Part shown: piece after piece, positions 6,426 through 15,939 of the stretch | Position numbering within the stretch: the first letter of the stretch is position 1 | How the letters are laid out: every line of letters starts with the position of its first letter | Assembly (NCBI RefSeq): GCF_900114435.1 | Contig: NZ_FOZK01000001.1 | Span: 992,001-1,056,000, forward strand | DNA: 64,000 nucleotides | Source: Halomicrobium zhouii | Lineage (GTDB): Archaea; Halobacteriota; Halobacteria; Halobacteriales; Haloarculaceae | Direction of reading: 5' to 3' | Translations under genes and position numbers: made by a program | The notes under the pieces: generated by a model | Told to the model about the DNA's origin: nothing | Seen by the model: the letters and a program-made list of their open reading frames with translations, nothing else | Databases searched by the model: none

Positions 6426-9371
6426 TCAGACAGCGTCGGCGTCGAAGAGGCGCCGGCAGAGTTTCCGCTGGGCGCTCCGGAGGTGGCCGTTGAACGTCGG
6501 CTGACTGATGTCCATCGTCTCGGCGATCTCCTTTCCGGTCCGGGGACGAGGTCGTTCGAAGAAGCCGCTGAAGTAGGCCGTCTGTATCGCCTCCAGCTGC
6601 CGCGGCGTCAGTTCGTCGGTCATCGTCCCGTGGAACTCCGCCGTCGTTCGGCAGCCGCGTTCGTCGCTGTAACGGGCCAGCAGCTCCGACCCGGGGTACC
6701 TGGTCCGGAACATCTCGACGAACTCGCGGACGGCGGCGTCGGCGGCGAGTTCGACGACCACCGTCGCCTCCCCGTCCGCGGCGGTCCCCTCGCGGAGGCG
6801 GCCGCCGTGTTCGAGCACCGTCCCGGCCAGGCTCTCCGCCTCGAGCGTCGCCTCGAAGTGACAGCGTTGCTCGCCGTCGTCGGTCTGGGCCGAAACCAGG
6901 TCCAGGTCCGTCACGGGGAGGCGCGGTTCGAGCGCGAGGACGTCGTCGGCCGGGGAACCCGTCGTGGTGAAGTACCCGCGCAGGCGGCCGTCAGATCGCG
7001 GAACGACGGTGTCGAGAGACGCCGAACAGTCGGCCTCGTCGGCGATCGTCACGAGTGGGAGCGCGTCGTCGTCGACGGCGAACTCGAGGACCGCGGCCTC
7101 CTCGCTCACGAGCGCCTTCTTGCTCTCGACGGCGTTGATCGCGTGGGCGATGGTCTCGCTCAGTTCGCCGAGCACGGACCGTTCGAGTTCGTCGAACACG
7201 CCCGGGCTGTCCCCGTAGAGCGTGAGGACGCCGTAACAGGTGTCCTGGTACACAAGCGGGAGCGAGATGGCGGCGTGGTAGCCACGGTTCAGGGCCGCCT
7301 GGCGCCAGGACGCACAGCGCTCGTCGGAGAGCACGTCGTTGGCGAACTGGGGCTCCCGGCGGTCGACGGCACGAGCGGCGGGGTGGTCGCTCTCCTCGCC
7401 CTCGTCGGCGTCGACTGTGAGGCCGTCGAGGGAGCCCTTCTCGGCGCCCGCGGACTCCCGTGGCCGTACCGCCCCGGTGACCCGGTCGACGTCGCCGACC
7501 CACGCGAGTTCGTAGGGGCCGCCGGTCGCCAGGCGCTCGCAGACGACGGACTCGATCTCCGTCCGCGTCGACGCCTGGACGAGCGCCTGGTCGATGCTCC
7601 GGATGATGTCGTTGACCCGGTCCAGCCGTTCGAGCGTCTCGTTTTGCGTCTCCAGGGTCTGTTCGCGCTCCTGGAGCTGTCGTTCCCGTTCGACGCGGGC
7701 AGTCACCGTCTCGAGGGTGGCTGCCGTGGCCTCGACGAAGTCGCGCTCGGCGGACCCGAACCCGTCGCGGTCTATCGTCGCCGTCACGAACAGCCCGTGG
7801 GCGCCGAGGGGGATAGCGACGGCCTCGGTGAGGTCGTCGTTCGCGCCGGGCAGTTCACCCACGTCGTCGACCGTCCGCACCTCGTTCGCGACGAACGTCT
7901 CCCAGAACGGGCCCGTCTCGGGGTCACACAGCGATTCGGTCGGCATGCCGTCGGCGGCGTCGTCCGTCTCTGCGATGGCGCGCAGGCCGCCTTCGTCGTG
8001 GTCGTACCCGAGGACGGTCGAGACGGGCAGTTTCAGCGTGGACTCGGCGTGGTCGACGGCGGCCTCGGCGACGTCCTCGTGGCCCTCCATGCGGAGCAGG
8101 TCCCGGGCCATCTCGTTGAGCGCCGCGAGCTGGGCCTCCCGGTGTTCGCGTTCGAGTTCGTAGCCGATCCACTGGCTCGTCAGCTCCACGACGGTCCGTT
8201 CGTGGTCCGTGAACGGTTCCGTTCGCGGCGACCCGGAGGCGAAACAGACGGTCCCGTACAGTTCGCTCCCGAGCGTGACCGTGGTCCCGACGTAGCTCTC
8301 GTGGCCCCAGACGTCGTAGGCCGGGTCGTCGTCCCATCCCTGCCTGGCCGCGTGTTCGACGGTCAGGGGCGCTTCGCGGGAGAGGACCTTCCGGCAGTAC
8401 GTCTCCTCGACCGGCGTCGGGTCCCCGTCGTCGAACCGCTCGTGACCGCCGACGGCCGCGACGGTCGCCAGTTCGTCGCCGTCCCACCGGGTCAGCGCGG
8501 CACAGTCCAGGCCGAGGCGCTCCTGGCCCAGTTCCAGCAGTCGCTGCACTTTCCGTTCGAAGGGCCTGTCGGGGTCGGCGACGACCTCGTTCTGTTCGCG
8601 GAGGTAGCGTTCGCGCTCCTGGAGCGCGACCTTCGCCTCGGCCCGCTCGGTGAGCGTCCGCAACATGCGGTCGATCTCGCGGTCGGGCTGGTCCGGCCCG
8701 AAGAACTCCTCGGGCGGGGTGTAGTAGACGTTGTGGCAGACGGTACTGTCGTAGACGAGATGCGGGTGGGTCTGGATGACGGTGCCGAGCACCTCCGGTG
8801 GGAACCGCGACCGGTCGTACTGGCACAGCGCGATGCAGTCCTCGCCGTGGAACAGGTCGTTCACCTTCGACTCGTAGGCCATGAAGTCGGCCGTCGAGGT
8901 GGCCTCCTCGAGCAGCCAGCCGACGGACGCCGCGAGCCGGAGCGCCTCGTATTCGCGGGTCGCCTCGTCGATGACGTCCGCGTAGAACTCGAGCATCTCG
9001 TCCGGGTCGAACTGCCCGTCTCGCAGGTAGGTCTCCTCGACCGTGTGGAAGGTGAGCGCACCGGTGTCGAGCGCCGCGTCCACGTCGACGTCGGTGCGTC
9101 GGAGGCCCGCGAGGACGGCGTCCTTGCTCTCCGTTTCCAGGAGGCACATGCACCGTTCGCCCCGGCGGAGGCCCTGTTCCAGGTACGGCACGGTCGCCGC
9201 GACCTGTTCGGCCCGGTTCTCGTAGATCAGGGCCATGTGTTCGTTCGCCTCGTGCCCGTCGAGCGACTCGACGGGGCCGCGGAACGACGGGCTCGACCGG
9301 AGCGCGTCGAGGCCCCGCTCGAGGGTGAGGACGTCGTCCTCCTCGCGCGATACCCGTTCGATCAGGCTCAT
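6426..9371 (-). CDS. Bat-like sensor regulator: MEDS, GAF repeats, HTH_10
   Basis: A 981-residue one-component regulator, predicted cytoplasmic. Order: MEDS (DcmR-like sensory) domain about 45-215; coiled linker; GAF-like domains about 245-390, 400-545 and 595-745; bacterio-opsin-activator GAF/HTH-associated domain about 750-905; C-terminal HTH_10 about 915-975 (LTPRQLEAIQTAYFSGFFERPRPRTGKEIAETMDIS, given here only as a motif region near 917-952). The stereotyped FFERPRxxxGKEIAE-type segment identifies the HTH_10/Bat class. GAF domains bind small ligands or chromophores; the signal is unknown. A second such regulator lies 0.8 kb upstream on the same strand. Start ATG at 9371; the next upstream in-frame options add no domain. 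Confidence 0.93.
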   Translation of the reverse strand: MSLIERVSREEDDVLTLERGLDALRSSPSFRGPVESLDGHEANEHMALIYENRAEQVAATVPYLEQGLRRGERCMCLLETESKDAVLAGLRRTDVDVDAALDTGALTFHTVEETYLRDGQFDPDEMLEFYADVIDEATREYEALRLAASVGWLLEEATSTADFMAYESKVNDLFHGEDCIALCQYDRSRFPPEVLGTVIQTHPHLVYDSTVCHNVYYTPPEEFFGPDQPDREIDRMLRTLTERAEAKVALQERERYLREQNEVVADPDRPFERKVQRLLELGQERLGLDCAALTRWDGDELATVAAVGGHERFDDGDPTPVEETYCRKVLSREAPLTVEHAARQGWDDDPAYDVWGHESYVGTTVTLGSELYGTVCFASGSPRTEPFTDHERTVVELTSQWIGYELEREHREAQLAALNEMARDLLRMEGHEDVAEAAVDHAESTLKLPVSTVLGYDHDEGGLRAIAETDDAADGMPTESLCDPETGPFWETFVANEVRTVDDVGELPGANDDLTEAVAIPLGAHGLFVTATIDRDGFGSAERDFVEATAATLETVTARVERERQLQEREQTLETQNETLERLDRVNDIIRSIDQALVQASTRTEIESVVCERLATGGPYELAWVGDVDRVTGAVRPRESAGAEKGSLDGLTVDADEGEESDHPAARAVDRREPQFANDVLSDERCASWRQAALNRGYHAAISLPLVYQDTCYGVLTLYGDSPGVFDELERSVLGELSETIAHAINAVESKKALVSEEAAVLEFAVDDDALPLVTIADEADCSASLDTVVPRSDGRLRGYFTTTGSPADDVLALEPRLPVTDLDLVSAQTDDGEQRCHFEATLEAESLAGTVLEHGGRLREGTAADGEATVVVELAADAAVREFVEMFRTRYPGSELLARYSDERGCRTTAEFHGTMTDELTPRQLEAIQTAYFSGFFERPRPRTGKEIAETMDISQPTFNGHLRSAQRKLCRRLFDADAV

Positions 9372-9778
9372 GCGACCACCCGGACCGTCGATACTCGCCG
9401 TCCAGTGCGGGAGTCCGTGGCGAGTTCGAGTGCTATCGACGCGGCGCCCGTGTCGATCTGTGACGATCGAGAGGATGGTTGCAGTTCAGACATGATTGTC
9501 TCACTCAGTTCGCCCGGGCCCACCGGATCCCGCGTGGAACTTCCCGACGTCCCCGGGTTCGTAACCACTTGGCCGGATGATTCACTGGGGCATAAGAATT
9601 GTGCCTCGACAATCAGATCTGCAGATTGACACCGACGGCGAGCCGGTTCGTTACCAGTTTCGGACCGGCGCCGGCGGTGTTCGGGGGACGAAACCGAGAA
9701 CTGCGAAACCGACAACTCTGCTAGAGACGGCCAGTGAACGGCGCGTTCGCACCGGGTCGTGGCCCGGTCGTCACGGGG
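9372..9778. other. Intergenic region with weak inverted repeat
   Basis: No gene seen. ATTGT and ACAAT face each other across six bases near 9598-9614 (ATTGTGCCTCGACAAT) in a less GC-rich patch that may hold promoter elements of the downstream regulator. Evidence is weak. Confidence 0.35.
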
Positions 9779-10084
9779 TCACTGCCCGGCCGCGCTGGCC
9801 CGGGAGTCCTCCCCGACTCCGGCGGCCCGGTGCGGCCGGACGTCGACTTCGACGCCGTCGACGGTGCCCCGCTCACCGGTGACCACCACCTCGTGACGCT
9901 CGTAGGTGAACGCCACCTGCCCCGCACAGCCGCCGTCGAACAGCGCGTCCAGCGCCTCCGGGTCGATGGTCTCGTACAGCGGGTCCAGGTCGACCGGGTC
10001 GACGTCGTCGGCGTCCGCGACGGCGTAGATGACCGCTTCGTGCACTGACGTCTCGTGAACAATCGCGTCCGAACTGAAACTCAT
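9779..10084 (-). CDS. HalOD1 output-domain protein
   Basis: A 101-residue protein consisting mostly of a HalOD1 (halobacterial output domain 1) module. Typical features are SVHEAVIYAVADADDVDPVDLDPLYETIDPEAL (roughly residues 13-45) and a C-terminal beta-rich GQVAFTYERHEVVV. HalOD1 proteins are common in haloarchaea near two-component and sensor genes; their biochemical role is not established. The start at 10084 (MSFSSDAIVHE) is preferred over an in-frame start at 10162, because the extra residues are basic and unlike the family. It lies between the two giant HTH_10 regulators on the same strand. Confidence 0.75.
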   Translation of the reverse strand: MSFSSDAIVHETSVHEAVIYAVADADDVDPVDLDPLYETIDPEALDALFDGGCAGQVAFTYERHEVVVTGERGTVDGVEVDVRPHRAAGVGEDSRASAAGQ

Positions 10085-10192
10085 CGTCGTGACCAATGCC
10101 CGCCCGTGGCATATGCGTGCTCGCGATATCGATAGGGCCCGGGAACGTCGGGACCTATCCATATCGGATCCGGGGGCCTGCGACCACCACTG

Positions 10193-13100
10193 TCAGGTGA
10201 GGATCGAGTCGAGGAGCTTCTGCTGGGCCTTCCGGAGGTGCTGGTGGAACGTCGGGGCGGTCACGTCGAGGGACTCGGCCACCTCTTCACCGGAGCTCTC
10301 GCGGGGCCAGTCGAAGAAGCCGGCGTGGAAACTCGCCTCCAGCGACGCTCGCTGGCGGTCGGTGAGTTCCTCGATCAGGGTCCGTTCGATCCGCTGGCGG
10401 GAGTCGGTGCGACTCACCTGCTGACGGGTCACCAGCGTCGCGTCCGCGTAGGTGTCACGGACGTCGTCGACCATCCGCCGGACGTCGATGGTCGGCGGCA
10501 GGTGGACCCGGACGTGCATGGTGTCGCCCTCGATCCGCGCCTCGTCGACGTACCCGCCACTGTCCGCGACCGCGGAGACCACCGGCGGCTCCGACAGCTT
10601 GAGTTCGAACCGGCGCTCCTCGCCACCGTCCGGGTCGTCGCCGAGGACGGTGAGCGCCTCCCAGTGGGAGAGTTCGTCGACGAGCGACGCCATCGAGTCC
10701 AGGGCCTCACCCTCCGCGGTCCCGTACTGGAGGAAGGTGTCGTCGCCCACAGAGATCGTCTGGGTGACGGTGATCGTCCCCGACACGGAGCGGTCCGCCT
10801 CCGCGAGGACGTCGTCGATCTGGACGTCGATCTCGACGACGTCGTCGCTCATCAGCGCCTGCTTGCGCTCGATGCTGGCGATGGCGTGGCCGATGATCTC
10901 ACCGAGCTGGGCGATCACCTCCTCCTCTTCGTCGGCGAACGCGCCGGCCCGGTCGGTGTAGACGCCGAGGACGCCGTACAGCGTGTCCTGGTGGACGATG
11001 GGGATGGCTGCACAGCTCCGGTAGCCGTACGCCTCGGCGACGTCGCGCCAGGGCTCGAACGTCGGGTCAGCGAGCGCGTCGTGGACGACCTGGACCTCCT
11101 TCGAGCGCGCCGCGCGGCCGGCCGGGCCCTGCCCCTCGGGGCGGTCACCGTCGACGCTGATCTCGGCGTCCGCGACGTATCCCTCGACGCCCGCTTCGAC
11201 GCGCGGCGCCAGCGAGTCGGTCCTGGGGTCGACCTCGGCCGTCCACGCGAACCGGTAGGTGTCTGAGTCGGCGAGCCGGTCACACACCGTCTGCTCTATC
11301 TCTTCGCGCGTGGACTGGGCGACGAGCGCCTCGTTGATGTCGCGGACGACGCCGTTGAGGTTGTCGAGCGCGGAGAGGTGTTCGCGTTGCTCCTCCAGTT
11401 CGCGCTCGTTGTCGCGCCGGTCGACGGCCGCCGCGAGGATGTTGGCGACCGACTGGACGAACAGCGCGTCGTCCTCGGAGAACTCCCGGCGGTCGGTGTC
11501 GTGGGTCGCGAGGACGCCCCAGGGACTCGCGCGGGAGCCGACGACGGCGCTGATCCCACTCCCGACGGTCGTCTCCACGACACTGTCGGGCCGGTCGAAC
11601 CGGTCCTCAGCGGCCATGTCTTCGACGACGATCGGTTCGTCGGCCAGCAGCGTGTATCCCGCCTGGGACTGGCGGCCGACGTCGACAGCGGCCGACCCGA
11701 CGCGCTCGGGCGCCATCGTGGCGCTTGCGCGCATCACCAGGTCCTCGGCCTCCCGGTCGAGGTCGAACACCTTGCAGTAGTCGCTGTCGAGCGTCTCCGT
11801 CACCAGGTCGACGGCCTCGTCGAACAGCCCGTCGAGGTCCTCGGAGCCGAGCGCTCGCTGGCCCAGGTCCGCCACTACTTCTTGCTGGCGGGCCCTGGCC
11901 TCGAGTTCGCGTTCGCGTTCGACGCGCGTGTAGGCCGCCTCCGCGTTGGACGCGAGGATTTCGATGAGTCGGCGGGTTCGCTCGTCACACGCGTCTTCGT
12001 CCTGCCAGCCCACGGCCAGTACCCCGTGGTCACCCAGTGGGACGAACAGCCCGGCGGTCATGTCGACCTCGTCGGGACTGGCCATGAGGTGGTCCGACTC
12101 GCGCACGTCCGCGTAGTAGTTCGCCTCGCCGTCGCAGTAGGTGTGGCCGACGACGCTCGAGTGGTCGACCGGGAACTCCGGGAGCGCCTCCCGCATGAAG
12201 TCTGTGTCGACGGACCGCTCGTCCAGTGTCAGCACGCCCGCCTCGCCGTCGTAGCGATAGACGACGACGCCGGGGAGGTCGATCACGGAGGTGGCGGCGT
12301 CGACCACGGTCCGGCTGACGTCGCTCTCGTCCTGCGAGCGGATGAGCTCGCGTGAGGACTCGTGGAGCGCCTGGAGCGTGTCCTCGAACAGTTTTCGCTC
12401 GGTCGCGTCCCGCGTGTAGGTGACGATTCCGTCGACGGTGGGGTCCTCGAGCAGGTTCCGACCCTTGGCTTCGAGGACGACCCAGGAGCCGTCCGCGTGT
12501 TCGAACCGGAACTCGACCAGCGGGTTGTGGTCAGGGTCCTCGACCAGTCCCGCGTACTCGCTCTGGATGGCCTCCCGGTCCTCGGGATGGATGTACTCGA
12601 AGACGTTCTCGCCCGCCAGATCCGCGGGGTCGTAGCCGAGGACGTGCTTCGCCGACGGGGTGACGTACCCGAGGGTACCGTCGGGGTCGATGATCGCGTT
12701 GACGTCCTGTGACTCCTCGAACAGCGTCTCGTAGCGTTCGAGTTCCCGTTCGCGCTCCTTGCGCTCGGTGACGTCCTGGACGACGCCGTCGAAGTACACG
12801 TCGCCGTCCTCCTCGGTCCGCATCGCGGTCACCGAGATCCAGATCGTCCGCCCCGCCAGGGTCTCCTGTTTCAGTTCGTAGTCCTCGACGACGCCCTCCG
12901 CCATCAGGCGCCGGCTGAACTCGGCGCGTTGCTCCGGGTCCGTATAGAGGTCGCTGACCCGGGACCCGACGAGTTCGTCGACGGAGTCGGCGTCGAATAT
13001 CGCCGCCAGTTCCGCGTTCCCCGCGACGAACTCCCCGTCCGGGCCGGGCGTGTTCCGGTAGACGCCGACGGGCACGTTCTCGACGATCCGTTCGTACCGT

Positions 13101-14182
13101 TCGAGTTCGTGCTCGCGCTCCTTGCGCTCGGTGACGTCGGTGAAGTACACCGAGAGGCCGGACTCGGACGGGTAGGCGTCGACCTCGAACCACGTCCCCA
13201 GTGGCGGGTAGTACTCCTCGAAGTGGATCTGTTCCTGGGTTTCCGCGGCCTCGCGGAACGCCGCCTCGAACGCCGACCCGGCCGTCCCGTCGAACGCGTC
13301 CCAGATGCGCACGCCCGGCAGTTCGGATTCGGGCCGGCCGAGCACGTCCGCCGCGAGGTCGGTGACGGCGGTGATGCGCCACTCGTCGTCCAGGCCGACG
13401 AACCCGTCCGACACTCGCTCGAAGACGTCGTTCAGTTCGCTCTCGAGTTCGTCGCGCCGGGTCGCTAGCCGCTCGTTTTTCTCCTCCAGTTGTCGCTCGT
13501 ACTCGCGCCGGTCGGTCGTGTCGCGGGTGACCGTCGCGAACCCACGGACTCCGCCATCGTCGTCCCGGATCGGGGTGATCGTGATCGACGCCCAGAACCG
13601 GGACCCGTCGGCCCGAACGCACCATCCCTCGTCCTCGGCCGACCCCTCTTCGAGGGCGCGCGAGAGGGTCTCCGCCGGCACGCCTGCAGCCACCTCCTCG
13701 TCCGTGTAGAACGTCGAGACGTGCTCACCGACGATCTCGGACTCCTCGTACCCCGTGATCCGTTCGGCGCCGGCGTTCCAGCTGACGACGTGACCGTCCG
13801 GGTCGAGGGTGACGATAGCGTCCTCCTCGATGGCCTCGACGAGGGACCGGAAGCGGCCGTTCTCGCTCTCCACCACGTCGTCCCCCGCGTCCGTCACCCC
13901 GTCTTCCGCGTCCGTTGCCCCGTCTTCCGCGTCCGTTGCCCCGTCTTCCGCGTCCGTTGCCCCGTCGCCGTCCGGTTCCCACCAGACGCGTTCGGTCCCG
14001 CCGACGCGCTTTCGCGCCAGCACCCCCTCCTCGACGAGTCCCTCCAGCCGCTCGCTGGCGGCCTGCTGCGAGCAGTCGAGGGCGTCTGCGACCTCGGCCG
14101 TCGTCAGGGGCTCGTCACGTGCACCGGTGGACCGAAAGACGGCCAGGACCGATTCCCGCCCGTCCCGGTTCCTGCTGACCAT
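10193..14182 (-). CDS. Multi-PAS/GAF sensor regulator with N-terminal wHTH and C-terminal HTH_10
   Basis: A 1329-residue regulator with a DNA-binding domain at each end. N-terminus: winged HTH about 8-68 (TTAEVADALDCSQQAASERL, VWWEPDGD). Then an acidic linker with three exact 7-residue repeats GATDAED, and four PAS/PAC modules about 105-225, 245-365, 370-490 and 490-605 (FATVTRDTTDR, VYFTDVTERK, GVVQDVTERK and TYTRDATERK mark the PAC ends). GAF domains follow about 605-765, 775-935 and 955-1110. The Bat-associated domain is about 1115-1260 and HTH_10 about 1265-1325 (LTDRQRASLEASFHAGFFDW). Signals and targets are unknown. A TATA box at 14207-14215 supports the start. Confidence 0.93.
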   Translation of the reverse strand: MVSRNRDGRESVLAVFRSTGARDEPLTTAEVADALDCSQQAASERLEGLVEEGVLARKRVGGTERVWWEPDGDGATDAEDGATDAEDGATDAEDGVTDAGDDVVESENGRFRSLVEAIEEDAIVTLDPDGHVVSWNAGAERITGYEESEIVGEHVSTFYTDEEVAAGVPAETLSRALEEGSAEDEGWCVRADGSRFWASITITPIRDDDGGVRGFATVTRDTTDRREYERQLEEKNERLATRRDELESELNDVFERVSDGFVGLDDEWRITAVTDLAADVLGRPESELPGVRIWDAFDGTAGSAFEAAFREAAETQEQIHFEEYYPPLGTWFEVDAYPSESGLSVYFTDVTERKEREHELERYERIVENVPVGVYRNTPGPDGEFVAGNAELAAIFDADSVDELVGSRVSDLYTDPEQRAEFSRRLMAEGVVEDYELKQETLAGRTIWISVTAMRTEEDGDVYFDGVVQDVTERKERERELERYETLFEESQDVNAIIDPDGTLGYVTPSAKHVLGYDPADLAGENVFEYIHPEDREAIQSEYAGLVEDPDHNPLVEFRFEHADGSWVVLEAKGRNLLEDPTVDGIVTYTRDATERKLFEDTLQALHESSRELIRSQDESDVSRTVVDAATSVIDLPGVVVYRYDGEAGVLTLDERSVDTDFMREALPEFPVDHSSVVGHTYCDGEANYYADVRESDHLMASPDEVDMTAGLFVPLGDHGVLAVGWQDEDACDERTRRLIEILASNAEAAYTRVERERELEARARQQEVVADLGQRALGSEDLDGLFDEAVDLVTETLDSDYCKVFDLDREAEDLVMRASATMAPERVGSAAVDVGRQSQAGYTLLADEPIVVEDMAAEDRFDRPDSVVETTVGSGISAVVGSRASPWGVLATHDTDRREFSEDDALFVQSVANILAAAVDRRDNERELEEQREHLSALDNLNGVVRDINEALVAQSTREEIEQTVCDRLADSDTYRFAWTAEVDPRTDSLAPRVEAGVEGYVADAEISVDGDRPEGQGPAGRAARSKEVQVVHDALADPTFEPWRDVAEAYGYRSCAAIPIVHQDTLYGVLGVYTDRAGAFADEEEEVIAQLGEIIGHAIASIERKQALMSDDVVEIDVQIDDVLAEADRSVSGTITVTQTISVGDDTFLQYGTAEGEALDSMASLVDELSHWEALTVLGDDPDGGEERRFELKLSEPPVVSAVADSGGYVDEARIEGDTMHVRVHLPPTIDVRRMVDDVRDTYADATLVTRQQVSRTDSRQRIERTLIEELTDRQRASLEASFHAGFFDWPRESSGEEVAESLDVTAPTFHQHLRKAQQKLLDSILT
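13899..13961 (-). repeat. 21-bp tandem repeat, three exact copies, in linker of the PAS regulator
   Basis: Units at 13899-13919, 13920-13940 and 13941-13961 are identical and encode GATDAED on the minus strand; a diverged fourth unit (GVTDAGD) adjoins. This is a flexible acidic linker likely to vary in copy number between strains. Confidence 0.9.
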
Positions 14183-14807
14183 GTCCGAGTATGGGACAGG
14201 GCAGCCTTATTTAAACTCTGTTAACGGTAACAAATCACTGCCTTCACAGGTTGAGCGGTGTGTGGTCTGCTTCGACGTGGGGAAACAATGGTGACTCGTC
14301 TGAAAGCAGACGGAACCGATTCGACGGCTGCCGTGGCCGTTTCCGGCGAGTACTTCCGACGGGTTCGTAACAAAATCAGCGGTTTCGACTCCCGTTTTCT
14401 GGCGATGCGGCCGGGGCCACGAGGGCCGTTCGAAGTCCCCCCTCGATCGCACGGGTTGCCGCCTGGTGTCTCGTGAACACGTCAATCCGGATGGGTGGAA
14501 CACAACTGAGTCCTGACAGCTGGCCCCGGCGGAACGCCGCGGCTGACGACCGGATCGTTGCCGTGTTCCAGCCAATTCCTGGTCGTGAACGGTGGCAACC
14601 GCTTCCCTCTCCGTAGACGTCAACGAATACTGACCTGAAACCAATCAGACTCGCTAGTGGTCGAACGGATCCGAGTTACCGGCCACGCCTGGGCCGCGTT
14701 CCTGCAGGTCGTCGCGTCGGTCACCGGGGTGGCAAACGACCCGGGACTGGCCGCGCCGCCTTTGCCGGTTCCGGTAGCCTCACCCCGGTTCTCACCCACC
14801 TACGGTC
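14183..14807. promoter_or_regulatory. Divergent intergenic region with TATA box for the PAS regulator
   Basis: TTATTTAAA at 14207-14215 reads as a TATA box on the minus strand, about 25-33 bases before the ATG at 14182. Otherwise no gene is seen in this 625-base stretch; its GC content is lower than in the flanking genes, and open frames in it lack family resemblance or haloarchaeal composition. Confidence 0.55.
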
Positions 14808-15911
14808 GTGACTGTACGGATCGTTCTCGTCGGCACGGGGAACCAGGGCGAGGCGTGGTGTCGGGACTTTTTGCCCCCGAACGAGGCCGACGACACCGTC
14901 GAAGTCGTCGCGGCGGTCGATGCGGACGCGGACGCCCTCGAGCGGGGCAGAGCGTTGCTCGGCCTCTCGCCCGACCGGTGTTACACGGACGCTCAGGCCG
15001 CCGTGGCGGCTCACGAGGCCGACGCACTGGCGCTGGTCGTGCCGCCCCACGTCCGCGAATCGCTGGTCGAGTTGGCCGTCGAACACGACCTGGACGTGCT
15101 CTGCGAGAAGCCCCTGGCCGACTCGCTGGAGACGGCGGCCCGCATCGTTCGGCGCGTCGAGGACGCCGGGCTGAAGCTGGGCGTCACGATGACCCAGCGC
15201 TACCGCGACGACGTGACGTCGCTGCGCCGGCAGGTCCGCTCGGGCGAGTACGGCGACGTCGACGCCATCTACAGCCGCTACGCCGTCAACGCCCGCTCCT
15301 ACGGCACCTGGAAGCCCGAACGCCTCTACGACGTGGCGAACCACCCCATGCTCGTCGAGGGCGCCATCCACCACCTGGACCTGCTGGCCGACCTGGCCGG
15401 CGACCGCGTCGACCGGGTGTTCTGCAACGCCTGGAACCCGCCGTACTCCGAGTTCGTCGGCGACCCGAACGCCCACGTCCACCTGGTCATGGAGAACGGG
15501 ACGAGCGTGAGCTACGAGGCGTCGAACACGAGTGCGGTGACGTTCAACGGCTGGGGCGACGAGCACGTCCGCGTCGATTGCGCCGAGGCGACGCTGCTGC
15601 TAGACGGCCACGAGCTACGGTCGTTCCCCTACGACGCGGCCGAGGAGGACTTCCTCGGCAACACCCGCATCGAGGACGGCGAGTTACTCGCGCTGGCGGA
15701 GGGCGAGAAGTGGGGCAACACCTGGCTGGTCGAACGGTTCGCCGAGTGGTGCGAGGGTGGCGAGCCGATGGAGACCAACGCCCGCGACAACCTCCAGGCG
15801 ATGGCCACCGTCTTCGCCGCCATCGAGAGCGACGAGACGGGTGAGGCCGTCGACGTCCAGGCGATGCTCGCCGACGCCGAAGCGGCCGCCGGGGACGGCC
15901 AGCAGGACTGA
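14808..15911 (+). CDS. Gfo/Idh/MocA family NAD(P)-dependent oxidoreductase
   Basis: A 367-residue dehydrogenase of the Gfo/Idh/MocA type, probably acting on a sugar or cyclitol. The Rossmann motif GTGNQG is near residues 9-14 and the family signature CEKPLA near 100. The substrate-side His lies in EGAIHHLD about residue 185, where members keep a Lys/His-based active site. It starts with GTG at 14808. It is convergent with a ThuA-like gene ending 28 bases away; Gfo/Idh and ThuA genes often accompany each other in carbohydrate catabolism. It does not look like the haloarchaeal D-xylose dehydrogenase, so a role in the pentose pathway upstream is not supported. Substrate unknown. Confidence 0.88.
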   Translation: MTVRIVLVGTGNQGEAWCRDFLPPNEADDTVEVVAAVDADADALERGRALLGLSPDRCYTDAQAAVAAHEADALALVVPPHVRESLVELAVEHDLDVLCEKPLADSLETAARIVRRVEDAGLKLGVTMTQRYRDDVTSLRRQVRSGEYGDVDAIYSRYAVNARSYGTWKPERLYDVANHPMLVEGAIHHLDLLADLAGDRVDRVFCNAWNPPYSEFVGDPNAHVHLVMENGTSVSYEASNTSAVTFNGWGDEHVRVDCAEATLLLDGHELRSFPYDAAEEDFLGNTRIEDGELLALAEGEKWGNTWLVERFAEWCEGGEPMETNARDNLQAMATVFAAIESDETGEAVDVQAMLADAEAAAGDGQQD

Positions 15912-15939
15912 ACGACTGGGTCGGCCGGCAGCCCGCCCG

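Noticed and set aside
6354-9629. 1091-codon plus-strand open frame
   Set aside because: Antisense to the MEDS/GAF/HTH_10 regulator; no motifs and shadow-like composition.
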